A DNA stretch of 64,000 bases from NCBI GenBank assembly GCA_016197405.1, contig JACPVR010000028.1, forward strand, positions 1 through 64,000, given 5' to 3'. The notes under the pieces are model-generated. The model was given only the letters and a program-made list of their open reading frames with translations. It did no database searches and was not told the DNA's origin. This document shows, piece by piece, positions 36,363 to 48,022 of the stretch. This DNA is from Mycobacterium sp. GTDB taxonomy: Bacteria; Actinomycetota; Actinomycetes; Mycobacteriales; Mycobacteriaceae. A program made the position numbers and the translations under genes. The stretch's first letter is position 1. Each line of letters opens with the position of its first letter.

Positions 36363-37223
36363 ATGCCCGCAACCATCATCGACGGCACGGCGGTGGCGAG
36401 TGAAATACTCGCTGCCACGCGCGAGCACGCCAGAGCATTCGAGCACCAAAGCGGGCGTAAGCCTTGTCTGGCAACAGTTCTCGTCGGTGACGATCCCGCA
36501 TCACATACCTATGTGCGCATGAAGACGAATCGCTGTCGCACCGCAGGGTTGGAATCGCGCAGCCACACGATCTCCGCGACGGCGACCACCGGCGATGTTG
36601 TCACTCTTGTGGACGAACTTTCGAACGACGACAGCGTCGACGGCATCCTCGTCCAGCACCCGATGCCAACCCAGATCGACGAGCGCGCGGTCTTCGAGGC
36701 GATCAGACCGGCGAAAGATGTCGACGGAGTGACAATGACGTCGTTTGCCGCGATGTCCTTAGGAGGGCCGGGATTTCATTCCTGTACCCCTGCCGGGATC
36801 ATGCACCTACTTGACGCCTACGGCGTCGAACCCACCGGCTCGCACGCCGTCGTCGTCGGCCGGAGCCCCATCCTGGGCAAGCCTGCGGGGATGTTGCTAT
36901 TGGCCCGCGATGCCACCGTCAGCTATTGCCACTCCCGAACCATCGATCTCGCACGAATCGTCGCTGACGCAGACATCCTGGTTGCCGCTGTGGGCCACCC
37001 CGAACTCATCAAGGGTGCGTGGATCAAGCCCGGCGCCGTGGTCATCGACGCCGGTTACAACCCGGGCAACGTCGGCGACGTCGAATACGCGGCCGCCGCG
37101 CAGAGGGCCGGACTCATCACTCCTGTGCCTGGCGGAGTCGGGCCCACGACCATCGCGGTCCTCCTTCAACAGACGGTCGTCGCGGCCCAGCGGGCATTCG
37201 GCACATCTTCCTCGATCTCATAG
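36363..37223 (+). CDS. folD: Bifunctional methylene-THF dehydrogenase/cyclohydrolase
   Basis: 286 residues; converts 5,10-methylene-tetrahydrofolate to 10-formyl-tetrahydrofolate, the one-carbon donor for purine synthesis. Catalytic Tyr50 and Lys54 (YVRMK), VQHPMP (usual form QLPLP), PAKDVDG, CTPAGIM, VVVGRSPILGKP for NADP binding, and TPVPGGVGPTTIAVLLQ. ATG 36363 follows GAGGAG; the frame upstream is riboswitch. Its position is outside the conserved order shared with M. tuberculosis, so it may be a second folD. Ends 0 bases from the convergent MOSC-reductase gene. Confidence 0.93.
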   Translation: MPATIIDGTAVASEILAATREHARAFEHQSGRKPCLATVLVGDDPASHTYVRMKTNRCRTAGLESRSHTISATATTGDVVTLVDELSNDDSVDGILVQHPMPTQIDERAVFEAIRPAKDVDGVTMTSFAAMSLGGPGFHSCTPAGIMHLLDAYGVEPTGSHAVVVGRSPILGKPAGMLLLARDATVSYCHSRTIDLARIVADADILVAAVGHPELIKGAWIKPGAVVIDAGYNPGNVGDVEYAAAAQRAGLITPVPGGVGPTTIAVLLQQTVVAAQRAFGTSSSIS

Positions 37224-37230
37224 ATCGAGG
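37210..37230. terminator. Hairpin across two convergent stop codons
   Basis: CCTCGATCT (37210-37218) and AGATCGAGG (37222-37230) form a perfect 9-bp stem with a 3-base loop, spanning the stop codons of folD and the MOSC-reductase gene. There is no T-run; it may be a bidirectional terminator or simply protect both mRNA 3' ends. Confidence 0.45.
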
Positions 37231-38969
37231 ACGACGTCGTCCGCGGGTTGCGAACAGCAGATCAGGATGTTGCCCACCGCGGGCGGTTCCAACGGTTCCG
37301 GGTCATATCGAACACTGCCGGACAGCAGCGGAGTCTCGCAGTTGTGGCATACCCCGGTACGACAGGACCAGCGGGTGGGCACATCGCAGGCCTCGGCGAA
37401 TTCCAGCAGGCTGTCCCCACTCCACGGCGCCGAAATGCCACTGCGGGCGAATTGCACGTTGGGCCCGGTGCCCGGTGGGCCGGCGGGGATATGCGGAGCG
37501 ACCGGCGCTTTGGCGACGATTCCAGGAGTCAAAGCGGCTGCGGCACCGAACAACTCGGAATGGATCTGTGTGGCGGCCAGACCGTTGGTCGCCAGGCCCG
37601 CGCTGAACTCCGTCATGAAGCCGACCGGACCGCATAGATACGCCTCGGCATCTGCCGGCAGATCGAGTTCGGCGAGGGTATCGACCGACAGCCGTCCGGC
37701 GGCGGTGTAATCGACACCCAAACGGTCCTGTGGTCTGGGCTGCGAGTAGTAGATCTGAGAATGGCTGTGCGGCAGACGATCGAGCAGTTCGCGGACTTCG
37801 GCGGCGAAGGGATGGTCAGCGCCGTTGCGGGCGCCGTAAAGCCACCAGATCTCACGCGCCGATTCCGCTGCGGCCAAGGCATGCAACATCGAAAGCACCG
37901 GGGTCGCTCCGATCCCGGCGGACAACAGGACGACCGGGCCGTCGCTGTCGGTCAGGAAGAATGTGCCTCGCGCGGCCGCGATGTCGACACGATCACCGAC
38001 GCGCAGTCGGGAGTGGATGTAGCCGCTGGCCGCACCGTGGGGTTCGCGTTTGACACTGATGCGGTAGATATCCGAGGCCGGGTCGTTGGACAGCGAGTAG
38101 TTGCGGATCAGGTTGATGCCAGGGGTATCTGACGGCAACCGCACCGTCAGTGATTGACCGGGCAGCCACTGCGGCAGGCGCGAGCCGGTGGGGTCGGACA
38201 GTGAAACCGAACGCACATGATCGCTCTCGTCGGCGACGGCGCTCACCACGAGCGGGCGAAAGCCGGTCCATGCCGGCGGCGGGCTGGTGGCGCCGGTGAG
38301 TCCGGTGTTACCGGTCGAGGTCCCGGCGGCTTGTTCTGCCAGGCTCCGCAACGATGTCTGCCACCCGGGACTGAGCGCGGGGATCCGCAGCGCCCGTTCC
38401 AGGGCGTCGGTCGGGTGACCGGGCAGGTACAACAACGCATCGATCTCGGCGACGCTCACCTGCTCGGGACCGGACGCGATCTTGACGATCTCCTGGCCCG
38501 CCTGCACCTCACCCTCGGTGATGACCCGCAGATAGAAGCCGGGCCGGTGGTGTGCGACCAGGAGCGCCGCCATCCGCGGCTCGCCGATGCGCATCCCGGC
38601 GCGGTAGCAGGTGACCCGCGGCTGGGTGACTTCGAAAACCGCCGTGCCGATCCGGTAGCGATCACCGATGCAGACCTCGTCGTCGGGCAGCCCCTCGACG
38701 GTGAAGTTCTCGCCGAACAGCCCGGGTTTGAGGTCGGTGCGGCCGAACTCGTTTGCCCAGTGCCGATATGAGTCGAGTTGGTAGACCAGGACAGCTCGAT
38801 TCTCACCGCCATGCCCGCCGAGATCGCCCTGCCCGTCACCGTCGATGTTGAGGCGGCGGACCGTCCGCGGCCCGGTCACCGGTTCCTTCCAGGCCCCGGT
38901 GTAGACGGTCCGGTTCTGCCACCCGACGTCTCGGGGCAGTCCGACATTCACCGATACCAGAGTTGCCAT
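37218..38969 (-). CDS. MOSC domain-ferredoxin reductase-[2Fe-2S] fusion
   Basis: 583 residues in four parts: MOSC domain at 1-155 (YTGAWKEPVTGPRTV, DGDGQGDLGGHGGENRAVLVYQ, GLFGENFTVEGL, TQPRVTCYRAGMRIG), a helical linker, FAD/NAD(P)H reductase at about 240-460 (RNYSLSNDP for FAD, LLSAGIGATPVLSMLHAL and YLCGPVGFM for NAD), and a C-terminal plant-type ferredoxin with Cys536, Cys541, Cys544 and Cys571/572. MOSC domains bind molybdenum cofactor or sulfur; the layout resembles YiiM joined to its reductase, so it may reduce N-hydroxylated or sulfur compounds. ATG 38969 has GAGGAG upstream. Downstream of the sulfatase gene by 32 bases. Confidence 0.85.
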   Translation of the reverse strand: MATLVSVNVGLPRDVGWQNRTVYTGAWKEPVTGPRTVRRLNIDGDGQGDLGGHGGENRAVLVYQLDSYRHWANEFGRTDLKPGLFGENFTVEGLPDDEVCIGDRYRIGTAVFEVTQPRVTCYRAGMRIGEPRMAALLVAHHRPGFYLRVITEGEVQAGQEIVKIASGPEQVSVAEIDALLYLPGHPTDALERALRIPALSPGWQTSLRSLAEQAAGTSTGNTGLTGATSPPPAWTGFRPLVVSAVADESDHVRSVSLSDPTGSRLPQWLPGQSLTVRLPSDTPGINLIRNYSLSNDPASDIYRISVKREPHGAASGYIHSRLRVGDRVDIAAARGTFFLTDSDGPVVLLSAGIGATPVLSMLHALAAAESAREIWWLYGARNGADHPFAAEVRELLDRLPHSHSQIYYSQPRPQDRLGVDYTAAGRLSVDTLAELDLPADAEAYLCGPVGFMTEFSAGLATNGLAATQIHSELFGAAAALTPGIVAKAPVAPHIPAGPPGTGPNVQFARSGISAPWSGDSLLEFAEACDVPTRWSCRTGVCHNCETPLLSGSVRYDPEPLEPPAVGNILICCSQPADDVVLDL

Positions 38970-39001
38970 CGCGCGCTCCTCGTCAGTGCCGGGTTCGGTG
39001 T

Positions 39002-40822
39002 CTACGAGCGCGCCGCGTGACGGATTCGTCGCAGCACGGTGCGCACCGGCCCCGGCTCGGGTGGTGGTGGCCGCCGGGTGGCGTACGGCCAGGGATTGTT
39101 GCGCTCGGGCACCGATTCGGCCCGGGCCGTCTTGAGCGCGGTGCGCAGATGCCGGCGCAGTTCGTGCAGATCCGGATCGGTCCACCGATTGGCGGCCTCG
39201 ATCGGGTCGGCCGTCAGATCGTAGAGCTCCCACTGGTCATCGAGCGGATCGCTGCGGTAGACCTCACCGCCCATCCCGTTGGCCGCCAACTGACGTACCC
39301 CGGGTTCGGTCCATGTCGACGGATCGTCGAAGCTGCGGACCAGCTTCCACAGGTGGCCCGCGCCACCTGCGGCGGCGTGCGCGTCGACGCGCACCACCAG
39401 GCCCTCGAAATTGGAGGCCGTATGGGCCGGGATCCGAATACGCAGCGGCGCAGGAGGATTGCTGGTCAGCTTCAGTGCCCGTGCGGTGGCCGAGGCTCCG
39501 CTGTCACCTTCGAGCACGGTGTCTCGGGTCAGTAGATACACCGACCGTTCGGTATCGGCCGCCGCACCGTCCACGACGGGCATCAGATCGCGGCCCGGCA
39601 GCGGATGCACCTCGGAGAACGACGCCGCGAGTTGCGCGGCCACCGCGTCGACGTCGACGCCCGCGGCGCCGAGCAGTGTGGGCACCAGGTCCACGTGGGA
39701 GGTCGGCGCATCGACGACGCGCGGTGATGTCGCAGCCGCGCCCACCCTGGCGATGACGAACGGTACCCGGGTTGCCTCGTCGTAGAGATTGAACCATTTC
39801 TGGTGCAGACCGCCGTGCGCACCGAGCAGATCACCGTGGTCGGCTGTGCGCACCAGAACGGCATTGGCCGAACCATTCTCGGTGACGGCCCGGCGCACCC
39901 GGTCGATGGGGGAGTCGACCTCGGCATGCAGCCGGTAGTACAGGTCGCGGTAGCGCTGGGCATTGCGCCGGTAGGTCCTGCTGATCGCGGCGGCCGGCCC
40001 GTAGCCTGAGTAGTAGGCCTCCCGGAACGCGATCTGCGCTGCGGGTTTGGTGGACAGGTCCTCGTCGGCGGTGGGTGCGGGCGGCACGTGCGGTGGGTCC
40101 AGCGGCGACGGTTCGATGGGGCTGCGGCGCACCCATGCGGGAAACAGCACGATGTCATGGGGATTGACGAAACTGGCGACCAACAGGAAAGGCCGGGCCG
40201 CGTCGGGATCGCCGGCCCGCCTGCGCTCGTACCGGTCGGTGAGCCAAGCCACCACTCGGTCGGCGATCAGCGGGTCGCGGCGCAGGCCGCAGTCGGAGGT
40301 CTTGCCGCCGTGCGGCTCCGGGCCGACCCATCCCGAAAATCCATACGGTGCAAGGGGATCGGCGTCGAGGTAACGACGTACCGCGGCAGCGTCGACGGCG
40401 CCGTCGTCGTCGTTGGTGGCCAGTGATTCTCCGGTGTCCGGGTCGATCAGGTCGGCATGCGAGATGTGCCATTTCCCGTCGTAGTGTGTGTCGTATCCGG
40501 CTGCGCGGAACCAGTTACCCAACGTCGGCACCTCGCCGCGGCGCAGCCAGCGCAACCGGGAGTCGTCGAACCGCTTCCCGATTCCGTCGGTCTGGGTTAC
40601 CCCGTGCAGGTCGGGATACTGTCCGGTGAAAATGGTCGGACGGCTCGGCACGCAGGCCAGCGATCCGGTGTAGTGCCGGGTGAAACTGACGCCGTGATCA
40701 TCGAACCATTTGCGGCCCGGTAGTTTTCGATCACGCCAGGCCTGCACCCGGGCGTCCTCGTATGGCGGGATCGCACGTTCCTCGTCGGTCATGACGATCA
40801 CGATGTCGGGGCGTTCAACCAT
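39002..40822 (-). CDS. Type I sulfatase (cytoplasmic)
   Basis: 606 residues with the formylglycine signature Cys57-Val-Pro-Ser-Arg61 followed by PTIFTGQ, so it needs the formylglycine-generating enzyme. Other metal/sulfate-binding blocks: VIVMTDEER, DGKWHISHADL, and ADHGDLLGAHGGLHQKW. No signal peptide. It should hydrolyse a sulfate ester inside the cell; the closest type by layout is choline-sulfatase/arylsulfatase, substrate unknown. The start overlaps the preceding SRPBCC gene by 8 bases. Confidence 0.86.
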   Translation of the reverse strand: MVERPDIVIVMTDEERAIPPYEDARVQAWRDRKLPGRKWFDDHGVSFTRHYTGSLACVPSRPTIFTGQYPDLHGVTQTDGIGKRFDDSRLRWLRRGEVPTLGNWFRAAGYDTHYDGKWHISHADLIDPDTGESLATNDDDGAVDAAAVRRYLDADPLAPYGFSGWVGPEPHGGKTSDCGLRRDPLIADRVVAWLTDRYERRRAGDPDAARPFLLVASFVNPHDIVLFPAWVRRSPIEPSPLDPPHVPPAPTADEDLSTKPAAQIAFREAYYSGYGPAAAISRTYRRNAQRYRDLYYRLHAEVDSPIDRVRRAVTENGSANAVLVRTADHGDLLGAHGGLHQKWFNLYDEATRVPFVIARVGAAATSPRVVDAPTSHVDLVPTLLGAAGVDVDAVAAQLAASFSEVHPLPGRDLMPVVDGAAADTERSVYLLTRDTVLEGDSGASATARALKLTSNPPAPLRIRIPAHTASNFEGLVVRVDAHAAAGGAGHLWKLVRSFDDPSTWTEPGVRQLAANGMGGEVYRSDPLDDQWELYDLTADPIEAANRWTDPDLHELRRHLRTALKTARAESVPERNNPWPYATRRPPPPEPGPVRTVLRRIRHAARS

Positions 40823-41267
40823 CCGGATGCTCCATTCGCCGCGCCAGACCTGCCAATAGGGTGTGTGAGGGTTTTGCCACCAGGTGGCGCACCAGCTGTT
40901 CGGTGAGGCCGGCGATCGGGCCCGGGCCGACCTGCACCGTGCTGGTCAGCGTGACGACGGTCTGTCCGCCTCCGTCGGGATGCAATGACCAGCGGTTGGT
41001 GACCGTGCCCAGCCGGGCGGGCAGGCCCTCGACGGTGTACGCCAGTGCCCTTGGCGGGGCGAACTCGGTGATGCGTTCGAGCACGGTGTTGGGGCCCAGC
41101 TGCAGTCTGCGCACTGTGCCGACACCGACGCCGTCGCCGTCGCAGCGCTGGATGCAGGAGTGGTCGACGTTGTCGGCCCAGCTGCTGATGGCGCCGAAGT
41201 CGGCGAGCACATCCCAGATGGCGGTCTGTTCGGCGGCTACCGTCCGGACCCGGCTGATGTCGGCCAT
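40815..41267 (-). CDS. SRPBCC (START-like) family protein
   Basis: 150 residues with the helix-grip pattern: RVRTVAAEQTAIWDVLADFGAISSWADNV at the N-terminus, RRLQLGPNTVLERITEFAPPRALAYTVEG in the middle, and a C-terminal helix (LVRHLVAKPSHTLLAGLARRM). Such proteins bind a hydrophobic ligand in a central cavity (polyketide cyclases, lipid carriers). Coupled to the sulfatase gene, so it may carry the sulfatase substrate; inference only. Confidence 0.83.
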   Translation of the reverse strand: MADISRVRTVAAEQTAIWDVLADFGAISSWADNVDHSCIQRCDGDGVGVGTVRRLQLGPNTVLERITEFAPPRALAYTVEGLPARLGTVTNRWSLHPDGGGQTVVTLTSTVQVGPGPIAGLTEQLVRHLVAKPSHTLLAGLARRMEHPDG

Positions 41268-41304
41268 CTACCGCCACCTTCCGTCGGATCGGACCGCCAC
41301 CAAT

Positions 41305-43872
<2,568 letters not shown>

Positions 43873-44150
43873 CGCACCGCCTTCATCGCCCGCTTTGACG
43901 GGGATGCTACTTATCCGGCCGCGCCGTGGTGGCCGGTTTGGCCAGGCCTGCCCGAGCCTGCGATCGGCGCGAATCCACCGGACGTGACAGATGTGGCAAA
44001 CGGGACGCATGTCGGCGGTCGGGTCAGCAGGCCGCCGCATCCAGCTGTTTTGCCGAAATCAGTACGCAATCTGCGTCGGTGCAGTGACATGTACCAGTAG
44101 GAGTGCGCGATCTGAGGTCTCGCACACCGGATGTCGGCAACGGAGGCGAC

Positions 44151-46577
44151 ATGACCTGGATCAACACCAGTGCCCCGGTCAGCGACGGCCCGGCGCGATA
44201 CATCGGGCGGGTGGGTGCGCTCGCGGTGGCGCTGGGGATCGGCGCGGCGCTCGCCACCGGAGCGGGGGTGGCCTCGGCCGGCACCGGCGACACCGAGACG
44301 TCGGCGCCGTCGGATGCGGGACCCCGGCAGACGACAGACCGCGATGAGCCCGGCCCATCCCAGACAAAGACATCCGCCGATGACACCGCCGACCCCGGGG
44401 GCGACGACGCTGCCGCCGGGGACCACGGCGATGAGCCCCCGGCTGAAACCCACGGCGACCGGGACGACGAGGCCGCCGAGGACGGTCTTCCGGTGTCAGA
44501 CGCGCACACCTCCCGGCACGCCGGCCTGGCTCGTCACGAGGAACCCGACGCCGATCTGGACCCAACGCAGGAAGAGCCCGGCGCAGCCGAAACGGCCACC
44601 GCACCCGGGGCCGTCGCGACACCCGAAGCGGGGAGCGAAGATCTCGCTGTGCCACCCGATGAAGAGCCGCCGCATGACGGGCCGGCTCACAGGCGCGTGG
44701 TCACCGAGGTGCTCCCCGCGGCCGTAGCGCCGGTCGCCGACGATTCACACCTCACCGACACGCCTGCCCGCCCGGTGCAGTCGTGGACATTGACCGGCCT
44801 ACTCGAGCTGGTGCGTCGTGAGGTCGAGTACCGGTTGTTCAACCGATCGCCCGTCGCCACCTACGATTCGTCACAGAACACGCAATCCGCGGAAGGGCAG
44901 GTGACCGGACAGGTCGTCGGCGCCGACGCCGACGCCGACATCCTGAGCTACTCGATTGTGGGAAAACCCAAGCGCGGGAGCGTGACCGTCGCCGCGGACG
45001 GCACGTTCACCTACGTACCGGATCCGGCCACGGCCGCCGACGGTGGCAGCGACACCTTCACCGTCAAGGTCAGCGACCTTCGTGGCAATCCGGCACATAT
45101 CCATGGTCTGGCCACGTTCCTGGCGCCGCATGGTGGCGCGGCGCTGGCCGACGTCACGGTGCTGGTGGCATCGCCGGGCGCCTCCGAGACCAGCCCGTTG
45201 GCGACCGGCGACCAGATCGCGGCCGAGAAACTGGCCACCCAGATCGTCAAGTCTCCGTTTGTCAAGCTCGCCAAATTCGTCCTCAAGATCGCGTGGACCC
45301 TGGCAGCCAAGAAGCAGTTCGCGATGATCGGCGGCCCGGACACGAAGAACATGGCCCAGCTCGACCAAGCCGTCGACGAATACGCGCTACAGGCAGCCTT
45401 CGAGCTGCTGCTGCTCAATCCCAACAGTCCCAAGGTGATTCAGCAGGTGATGCCGCCGCATACTTGGTTCGGGCAGTCATTCGGCGGAGCCCGCATCCTC
45501 TACGACAACCCCGACACCATCTACCGGATGATCCCGGTCAACAACTCGTCGTCGTATGTGATCAGCGGACGCTTCGCGGGCCCCCTGCCGGCAGATACCA
45601 CCTTCAGCGTGCTGACCGGCCTGACCGGTACCACCACGGCGGTGCTCAGCGGCAACGATCTGGTGCGTGCCGCGGATGGCAGCTTCACCATCACGGTCGA
45701 TTCCCGGGCCACCGATCCCGACAACCCCAACCATCTGCAACTGCCCACCGGCGCGACCTTGATCGCAGCCCGGAACACGCTGTCGGACTGGAACATCCAG
45801 GAACCCATGAGCCTGTCGGTGCGACGGATCGCCGGCCCGAAGGACAATCTGTTCAGCCAGCTCGGGTTTTACGACATCCCGGTGGTCGGCCCGGCCCTCA
45901 CCGGTAGTCCGCTGATCTCGGCATTGATGTCGATCGTGCCTCCGCTACACAATCCGCCGATGGCATTGCGTGCTGCCGAGACGGCGATCATCATGTGCCT
46001 GGGCCTGATCATGGAACCGCAATACATGGCGGTGGCGACCACCGATCCCGCCACCGGGGACCGCAAGGCCCCCAACGTGTTCACCGACCCCGTGCACAAC
46101 GCGTCATTTCTGGCGACGCAGCTGCAGAGCGCCGGATACTTCCAGTTGGCCGACGACGAGGCGTTGGTCATCACCATCGACCCCGGCAACGCCGGATACT
46201 TCGGCGTCCCGGTGACCAACCTCTGGACGGTGACCGACAACTACTGGGACGTGCCGACCAGCTTGAACATCGCCCAGTCACACCGCAACTCGGACGGCAC
46301 CTACACCATGGTGGTGTCACCGACTGATCCGGGCGTGCAGAACTGGGTCTCCACCGGTGGGCTGAACCAGGGCACCGTGTCGATCCGGTTCCAGGATCTC
46401 GGATCGAACGCCCTGGCCGATCCGACGGTCAGCACCCGGGTGGTGAAAAGCGGTCACCTGCTCGACGAGTTCCCGGAACTGGTCGCGCAGCCCGCCGACG
46501 ACGCTTTCAGGTCCGCCCAGAAGAGCAGTCGCCAAACGGGTTACGCCAATCGCTACACACCGTATCCGCTTGCCTAG
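44151..46577 (+). CDS. Exported DUF1254/DUF1214-like protein with cadherin-like domain
   Basis: 808 residues: signal peptide (VGALAVALGIGAALATGAGVASA), an acidic Asp/Glu/Pro-rich region of about 200 residues, SWTLTGLLELVRREVEYRLFNRSP, a VCBS/cadherin-like domain (DADADILSYSIVGKPKRGSV ... GGSDTFTVKVSDLRGNPAHIHGL), then NPDTIYRMIPVNNSSSYVISGRF and DPGNAGYFGVPVTNLWTVTDNYW, which resemble DUF1254/DUF1214 proteins. Function unknown, probably cell-envelope or secreted. ATG 44151 with GGAGG six bases upstream. Confidence 0.8.
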   Translation: MTWINTSAPVSDGPARYIGRVGALAVALGIGAALATGAGVASAGTGDTETSAPSDAGPRQTTDRDEPGPSQTKTSADDTADPGGDDAAAGDHGDEPPAETHGDRDDEAAEDGLPVSDAHTSRHAGLARHEEPDADLDPTQEEPGAAETATAPGAVATPEAGSEDLAVPPDEEPPHDGPAHRRVVTEVLPAAVAPVADDSHLTDTPARPVQSWTLTGLLELVRREVEYRLFNRSPVATYDSSQNTQSAEGQVTGQVVGADADADILSYSIVGKPKRGSVTVAADGTFTYVPDPATAADGGSDTFTVKVSDLRGNPAHIHGLATFLAPHGGAALADVTVLVASPGASETSPLATGDQIAAEKLATQIVKSPFVKLAKFVLKIAWTLAAKKQFAMIGGPDTKNMAQLDQAVDEYALQAAFELLLLNPNSPKVIQQVMPPHTWFGQSFGGARILYDNPDTIYRMIPVNNSSSYVISGRFAGPLPADTTFSVLTGLTGTTTAVLSGNDLVRAADGSFTITVDSRATDPDNPNHLQLPTGATLIAARNTLSDWNIQEPMSLSVRRIAGPKDNLFSQLGFYDIPVVGPALTGSPLISALMSIVPPLHNPPMALRAAETAIIMCLGLIMEPQYMAVATTDPATGDRKAPNVFTDPVHNASFLATQLQSAGYFQLADDEALVITIDPGNAGYFGVPVTNLWTVTDNYWDVPTSLNIAQSHRNSDGTYTMVVSPTDPGVQNWVSTGGLNQGTVSIRFQDLGSNALADPTVSTRVVKSGHLLDEFPELVAQPADDAFRSAQKSSRQTGYANRYTPYPLA

Positions 46578-46594
46578 TCGCGCGGGACGGGATT

Positions 46595-47038
46595 TCAGAA
46601 CTTCAGATGGTGGCTGACGTCGCCGACTTGGTCGATGAACATCGTGCGGCTGTCGAACCACCACACACCCTCGATCCGGTGGAACGTGTCGCGATAGTGA
46701 CCGGTCACGATCACCTGCAGCGGAAGATCCGGGGTGGCCTGCGTGACGCAGTAATAGGCGGAGCTCTTCGCGGTACCCGCGTCGTCGTCGACGTCCACTT
46801 GCACATTGGTGGTGAGGTGCTTGGTCTTCGGAGTGCCGTCCTCGTAGAACTGGATCGCCATCTCATACATCTGCCGGACCCGGTCGCTGCCGGCGAAAAC
46901 CGTTTCCGGCGGACCGTTCTCCACGCCGCAGATCCGGCCGTGGGCGAACAGTCCGCCGACGCCGTCGAGATCGCCGGCATCCAACAGCTCGGCGTAGCTG
47001 TAGATCAGTGTGGTTATCGCTTGCGCGCTCTCAGTCAT
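46595..47038 (-). CDS. Nuclear transport factor 2-like (SnoaL) protein
   Basis: 147 residues with the cone-shaped alpha+beta barrel pattern: AITTLIYSYAELLDAGDLDGVGGLFAHGRI, then the Y-E-D-G-T-P-K-T-K-H-L-T-T-N-V block and VTGHYRDTFHRIEGVWWFDSRTMFIDQVGD. Such folds serve as ketosteroid isomerases, dehydratases or ring-hydroxylase small subunits; the local HLTTNVQVDVD matches uncharacterised mycobacterial members. Divergent from an SDR gene. Confidence 0.82.
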   Translation of the reverse strand: MTESAQAITTLIYSYAELLDAGDLDGVGGLFAHGRICGVENGPPETVFAGSDRVRQMYEMAIQFYEDGTPKTKHLTTNVQVDVDDDAGTAKSSAYYCVTQATPDLPLQVIVTGHYRDTFHRIEGVWWFDSRTMFIDQVGDVSHHLKF

Positions 47039-47118
47039 ATCCCCGTCTGTCCCGTCGTCGTCCAACATGTTGGCAGAACGCGTTTCGCCTCCGGCCATTT
47101 TCGGTACAACCGGACGGT

Positions 47119-47124
47119 TACGCT
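47119..47124 (+). promoter_or_regulatory. Putative -10 box of a leaderless SDR transcript
   Basis: TACGCT seven bases before the GTG at 47132, no Shine-Dalgarno sequence. Fits leaderless initiation. Confidence 0.4.
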
Positions 47125-47131
47125 GGCAGCC

Positions 47132-48022
47132 GTGACGACAAAGTGGTCGCCGAGTCGGCTCGGCAACTTGAGCGGCAAACGCATCATCGTGACCGGCGCG
47201 ACCAACGGCGTCGGGCTGGGCACCGCGGGCGCGCTGGCGCGTGCCGGTGCTCACGTGATACTCGCGGTCCGCAACACCGAACTGGGTGCGCAGCGTGCCG
47301 CGCAGATCGGCGGCTCGACATCGGTGCTCAAACTCGATCTGGCCGATCTGGCGTCGGTCCGGGCGTTTCCCGGCCTGCTCGACGACGATGTCGACATCCT
47401 GATCAACAATGCCGGTGCGCTGACCTCGCAACGCACCGAGACGGTCGACGGTTTCGAGGCAACCATCGGCATCAACCTGCTCGGGCCGTTCGCGTTGACC
47501 AACCTGCTGTTCGGCCGTATCCGGTCGCAGATCATCAACGTCGGTTCGGATGCGCACCGCTCGGCGGTGTTGCGGCTCGACGATATGCACCTGCGCTCGC
47601 ACAAGTGGACACCGATGGGTGCCTATCAGCGGTCCAAGTTGGGCACCATGCTGTGGGGCCTGGATCTCGATCGCCGGCTACGCGCCGCCGGCTCGCCGGT
47701 TGTCACCCAGCTGACCCATCCGGGCTGGGTGGCATCCAATTTGTCGAATGTCTCCGAGACACCGCTGATGGCGTTGTCGCACAAGGTCGTCAAGCTGGCG
47801 GCCGACCGGCTTGCCAACGATATCGACGAGGGCGCTGCGCCCACGCTGTACTGCATCAGCGAGCCGATCCCGCCGGGCAGTTATGTCGGTGTCAGCGGGC
47901 GTTTCGGTCTGCGCGGCGGACCGGTGCTGATCGGGCGCTCCGAGCTGGCCTGTGACTATGAGACCGCTGCCAAGCTCGTCGAGTTCGCCGAGAAGGAAAC
48001 CGGCACAGCCCTTCCGGTGTGA
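47132..48022 (+). CDS. Short-chain dehydrogenase/reductase
   Basis: 296 residues. Cofactor motif TGATNGVG, then LINNAG, SDAH in place of the usual serine block, and the catalytic pair Tyr/Lys in GAYQRSKLG. The type resembles light-dependent protochlorophyllide reductase-like SDRs common in mycobacteria. Substrate unknown. GTG 47132 is preferred over upstream codons, which overlap the NTF2-like gene. Adjacent, by 0 bases, to the convergent flippase-like gene. Confidence 0.86.
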   Translation: MTTKWSPSRLGNLSGKRIIVTGATNGVGLGTAGALARAGAHVILAVRNTELGAQRAAQIGGSTSVLKLDLADLASVRAFPGLLDDDVDILINNAGALTSQRTETVDGFEATIGINLLGPFALTNLLFGRIRSQIINVGSDAHRSAVLRLDDMHLRSHKWTPMGAYQRSKLGTMLWGLDLDRRLRAAGSPVVTQLTHPGWVASNLSNVSETPLMALSHKVVKLAADRLANDIDEGAAPTLYCISEPIPPGSYVGVSGRFGLRGGPVLIGRSELACDYETAAKLVEFAEKETGTALPV

